Under the pieces are notes generated by a model that saw nothing but the letters and a program-made list of their open reading frames with translations, searched no databases and was not told the DNA's origin. Position numbers and translations under genes: made by a program. DNA of 64,000 nucleotides from Olsenella massiliensis (GTDB lineage: Bacteria > Actinomycetota > Coriobacteriia > Coriobacteriales > Atopobiaceae): NCBI RefSeq assembly GCF_001457795.1, contig NZ_LN898211.1, positions 248,001 through 312,000 on the forward strand, given 5' to 3'. Shown here one piece after another: positions 61,613 through 64,000 of this stretch. The number at the start of each line of letters is the position of its first letter. Within the stretch, counting starts at the first letter, position 1.

Positions 61613-62572
61613 CTACCCGAGCAGCGCGCGCACCGTGCCGACGAGGTCGGCCGCAGTCAGGCCGTACTCCTCCTGAAGGTAGCCGGGAGTCCCCACGGAC
61701 CCAAAGCGCTCGACGACCCCGTGACGCCTGAACGGCGGCGTGACTCCGGCCTCGAGCAGCGCGGACGCGACGGCCTCGCCCAGGCCGCCTATGACGCCGT
61801 GGTTCTCGAAGGTCACCACGGCCCGCTTGCCCGCAGCCTCGGCGACGAGCAGGTCGACGTCAAGCGGCTTGATGCAGAACATGTCAATGACCTCGCAGGA
61901 GACGCCCGCGTCGTCAAGCGCGTCCGCCGCGGCGAGCGCGTCCTTGAGCAGCTGTCCCGCGCTCACCACCAGGACGTCCTCGCCCGGACGGACGACGTTG
62001 CCCCTCCCCAGCTCAAACGTCGATCCCTCCGCATACAGCTGGAACGACTCCTTTCTGCCCGTGCGCAGGTAGTTGATGCCGCCGCGCGCCGCGAACGCCT
62101 TGAGCGTCCAGGCCATCTGGACGGCGTCGGCGGCGTCGGCGACCACGGCGCCCGGAATGGTCCTCATGAGGGCGACGTCCTCGTAGGTGGTGTGCGTGCC
62201 GCCGTTGGCGCCCGCCGTGAACCCGGGGTCGGAGCCCCAGATGTTTATCGTGTTGTGCGCGTAGCCGCCCGCCATGAATATCTGGTCAAACGCGCGGCGC
62301 GTCGCGAAGGGGCCAAAGCTGTGCACAAACGGCACGAGACCCTCCGAGCTGAGGCCCGCCGCCATGCCCATCATGTTGGCCTCGGCAATGCCAACCTGGA
62401 CGTAGCGCTCGGGGTGTGCATCCCGAATCTTGGTGGAGAGCGACGCGCCGCCGAGGTCCGCCTCGAACATCACCACGCGCTCGTCCTCGCGCATGAGGTC
62501 GATGAGCGTGTCCGCGAACGTGTCGCGATAGGGCTTGCCTGCGGCGCCCACCTGTCGTGAGAGCTCAAACAT
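61613..62572 (-). CDS. transketolase, C-terminal subunit (locus 2)
   Basis: A 319-residue split-transketolase subunit with PYR and C-terminal domains. ADLGGASLS opens the PYR domain, YVQVGIAEANMMGMAAGLSSEGLVPFVHSF contains the TPP-activating glutamate, and GGTHTTYEDVALMRTIPGAVV is typical. Its start overlaps the upstream N-terminal subunit by eight bases. With PTS IIB further upstream it likely handles a pentose or ketose taken up by this PTS. Sequence is well diverged from locus 1. Confidence 0.93.
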   Translation of the reverse strand: MFELSRQVGAAGKPYRDTFADTLIDLMREDERVVMFEADLGGASLSTKIRDAHPERYVQVGIAEANMMGMAAGLSSEGLVPFVHSFGPFATRRAFDQIFMAGGYAHNTINIWGSDPGFTAGANGGTHTTYEDVALMRTIPGAVVADAADAVQMAWTLKAFAARGGINYLRTGRKESFQLYAEGSTFELGRGNVVRPGEDVLVVSAGQLLKDALAAADALDDAGVSCEVIDMFCIKPLDVDLLVAEAAGKRAVVTFENHGVIGGLGEAVASALLEAGVTPPFRRHGVVERFGSVGTPGYLQEEYGLTAADLVGTVRALLG

Positions 62573-63425
62573 CCTGCTCGCCCCCCTTGATCTGAGCCTC
62601 GAGCGCGAGGACGGCCTCGTCGGTCGCCCGTCGTATCTCGTCGTTGTTCCATTTCATGGAGTGGTTGTCGGCCGCCCGCTCAAAATAGGCGACGCCGGCG
62701 CCCTTGGTCGTGTCGAGCACGATGCAGTTGGCGCTCGCGTCGTTTGCCTTGGCGGCGTCTATGGCGGCGTCTATGGCGCGTATGTCCTGGCCGTCGACGC
62801 GCTGCGTCATGAAGCCGAACGCGCTCATCTTCTGCGCGAGGTCAAAGCCCGGCAGCACCGCGGCCGTAGGACCGTCCAGCTGCTTCTTGTTGTCGTCGAT
62901 GAAGACGATGCAACGCGACAGCCGGCGCCCGGCGATGAACTGGAACGCCTCCCAGCACTGGCCCTCGTTGAGCTCGCCGTCCCCCACGATGAGATAGGTG
63001 TACGCCGCCGACTCCTTCATCTTGAGCGCCAGCGCGATGCCCGCCGCCTCGGACGTGCCCTGTCCGAGCGACCCGGTGGTGGCGTCGACGCCCGGCGTCT
63101 TGAGTCGATCGGTGTGCGAGGGAAGGCGCGTCCCGCCGTCGTTGAGGGTGAGAAGCCACTCTCGAGGAAAGAAGCCCCTCTCGGCCAGCACCGAGTACAT
63201 GACCGGCCCGGCGTGTCCCTTGGAGAGGACGATGCGGTCGCGTCCCTGCCAGGTCGGATCGGCGGGGTCATGCCTCAGGTGGTGGGCGTAGAGGTCCGCC
63301 ATCAGCTCGACGAGCGACAACGAGCCTCCCACGTGCCCGTAGCCGCGGTGTCGGAGCATGACGAGCACGTCCTTGCGCAGCTTGGCGGCAAGAAGCGTCG
63401 CCGCCCGCTCGGTCTGTTCGTTCAC
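62565..63425 (-). CDS. transketolase, N-terminal (TPP-binding) subunit (locus 2)
   Basis: A 286-residue protein matching the enzyme part of the GntR fusion at locus 1, but without a regulatory extension. Seen: RHRGYGHVGGSLSLVELMADLY, RIVLSKGHAGPVMYSVLA, TGSLGQGTSEAAGIALA and the TPP motif GDGELNEGQ to the asparagine in DDNKKQ. GTG 63425 has GGGAGG upstream, giving VNEQTERAATLLAAKL; upstream codons are rejected. It pairs with the next gene and follows ulaB-like by 157 bases. Confidence 0.93.
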   Translation of the reverse strand: MNEQTERAATLLAAKLRKDVLVMLRHRGYGHVGGSLSLVELMADLYAHHLRHDPADPTWQGRDRIVLSKGHAGPVMYSVLAERGFFPREWLLTLNDGGTRLPSHTDRLKTPGVDATTGSLGQGTSEAAGIALALKMKESAAYTYLIVGDGELNEGQCWEAFQFIAGRRLSRCIVFIDDNKKQLDGPTAAVLPGFDLAQKMSAFGFMTQRVDGQDIRAIDAAIDAAKANDASANCIVLDTTKGAGVAYFERAADNHSMKWNNDEIRRATDEAVLALEAQIKGGEQDV

Positions 63426-63582
63426 GATTCCTCCCCTCTGGCGTCCGCACGCGCGTGCACGCCCCCGTTTCGCGCAAGCGTGGGCCGGCCCTGCCGACGA
63501 GGCAGGACAAACCCATGAAAACGGGACCGTAGGCAAAGAGCCGCTGCGGGCCAGGCGAATCTATCGTCTATTGTTGCGAGGG
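63426..63582. other. leader between PTS IIB and transketolase locus 2
   Basis: No gene is seen. GCGCGTGCACGC-type and GGCCGGCCCTGCC self-complementary stretches could fold, but no clear terminator or riboswitch is recognised. Confidence 0.35.
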
Positions 63583-63864
63583 CTAGGCCAGGTGCGCCTT
63601 GAGCTTCTCCTCGAGCTCGGCCTTGTCAACGATGTTCTTGAGGACGACCTTCTTCTCGTCGGGAATGCTCGACACGAAGTCGGCGAGGTCGCCGCCCACG
63701 ATGAAGAGGTCGGCGGCAGTGGGGTTGATGTCCGAGATGGTGGTGTGGTCAACCTCGATGTCCCCGTGGCCGAGCTTCTTGAGGACCTCCTCGGTGTTCA
63801 TGTGAACCATGAGGCTCGATCCCAGGCCCGACCCGCAGGCGCACATGATCCTCCTGATTGCCAT
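63583..63864 (-). CDS. PTS sugar transporter subunit IIB (ascorbate/SgaB type)
   Basis: A 93-residue cytoplasmic IIB protein. The N-terminal IMCACGSGLGSSLMVHMN contains the phospho-accepting cysteine in C-x-SGLG form of the lactose/ascorbate IIB fold; IEVDHTTISDINPTAADLFIVGGDLAD is the second half. It passes phosphate from IIA to the incoming sugar at IIC. ATG 63864 has AGGAGAACG upstream. The IIC gene is expected upstream, past the window edge. The sugar could be ascorbate or a pentitol-like substrate, given the downstream transketolase. Confidence 0.9.
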   Translation of the reverse strand: MAIRRIMCACGSGLGSSLMVHMNTEEVLKKLGHGDIEVDHTTISDINPTAADLFIVGGDLADFVSSIPDEKKVVLKNIVDKAELEEKLKAHLA

Positions 63865-63883
63865 GACGTTCTCCTTTGGTCAG

Positions 63884-63910
63884 GTGGCGCCGGGGTGCGA
63901 CCGGCGCCAC
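63884..63910 (-). promoter_or_regulatory. stem-loop in the leader of the PTS IIB gene
   Basis: GTGGCGCCGG pairs with CCGGCGCCAC (10 bp, seven-base loop) just ahead of the IIB RBS. A second 9-bp hairpin (GGGGGCGGG/CCCGCCCCC, 63947-63970) lies between it and the upstream stop. Together they may set IIC:IIB ratios. Confidence 0.5.
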
Positions 63911-63981
63911 AGGCGATCCATGACGTGAGTCTACCCACGCGCGGAAGGGGGCGGGACCAGGCCCGCCCCCAACGACGACGT

Positions 63982-64000
63982 CTACTCGCCAGCCGCGTCC
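63982..64000 (-). CDS. last codons of an upstream gene, possibly PTS IIC
   Basis: Only the C-terminal DAAGE and stop are inside the window. Position upstream of a IIB gene makes a UlaA/SgaT-type IIC the likely identity, but nothing in the sequence shown proves it. Confidence 0.4.

Overview
The window is GC-rich, densely coded chromosomal DNA from an actinobacterium. Gene content and protein style point to the class Coriobacteriia, most likely an Olsenella/Atopobium-like member. The pointers are an atpI-atpB start, veg-ispE linkage, split transketolases, GlgC plus GlgD, a lysine/ornithine-type MurE, CCA-encoded tRNAs and probable leaderless mRNAs. The placement is inference, because no rRNA is present.

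Layout. 1-704: start of the ATP synthase operon (atpB, cut by the window edge, and an AtpI-like protein). 937-7794: an uptake and catabolic island with an amidohydrolase, two divergent APC permeases sharing a near-identical inverted repeat, and a LytTR/LytS two-component pair. 7866-18636: housekeeping (upp, glyA, rpiB, a prmC-tsaC fusion, prfA, tRNA-Pro, ispE, veg, pepP, nagB, rdgB, rph, tRNA-Val). 18798-25046: murE with a leaderless-type start, a HAD phosphatase, an iron alcohol dehydrogenase with an operator-like palindrome, and two coupled proteins of unknown function. 25068-27789: a split transketolase whose N-terminal subunit is fused to a complete GntR/UTRA regulator. 28046-34845: tRNA-Glu, tRNA-Leu, a Ppx/GppA gene damaged by Tn5/Nextera adapter sequence, divIC, mazG and mfd.

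34943-46759 is one glycogen operon, transcribed right to left: glgB, glgP, glgC, glgD, glgA and a GH13-GH77 fusion. It covers glucose-1-P activation, chain growth, branching, phosphorolysis and maltodextrin recycling. GlgB carries a histone H1-like tail. 46975-50535: DNA repair and regulation (nth, a Cys-rich protein, a MutY-like protein without cluster cysteines, Rrf2, HAD-IB) and tRNA-Asp. 50627-55581: a membrane protein, recR, ybaB, a dnaX split by a 219-bp fragment of glgD, and an HPS-like enzyme. 55728-61457: a DEAD-box helicase with a long internal insert, an RlmI-like methyltransferase, threonine dehydratase, tadA, tRNA-Ser and lemA. 61613-64000: a second split transketolase behind a PTS IIB gene and the last codons of an upstream gene.

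The most notable biology is the GntR-UTRA-transketolase fusion with repeat elements in its leader, several other fusions or extensions (PrmC-TsaC with an internal RBS, GH13-GH77, GlgB with a basic tail, a helicase insert), and the permease pair that could recombine by inversion. Two loci, ppx and dnaX, probably carry assembly artefacts and should be resequenced before any biological reading.
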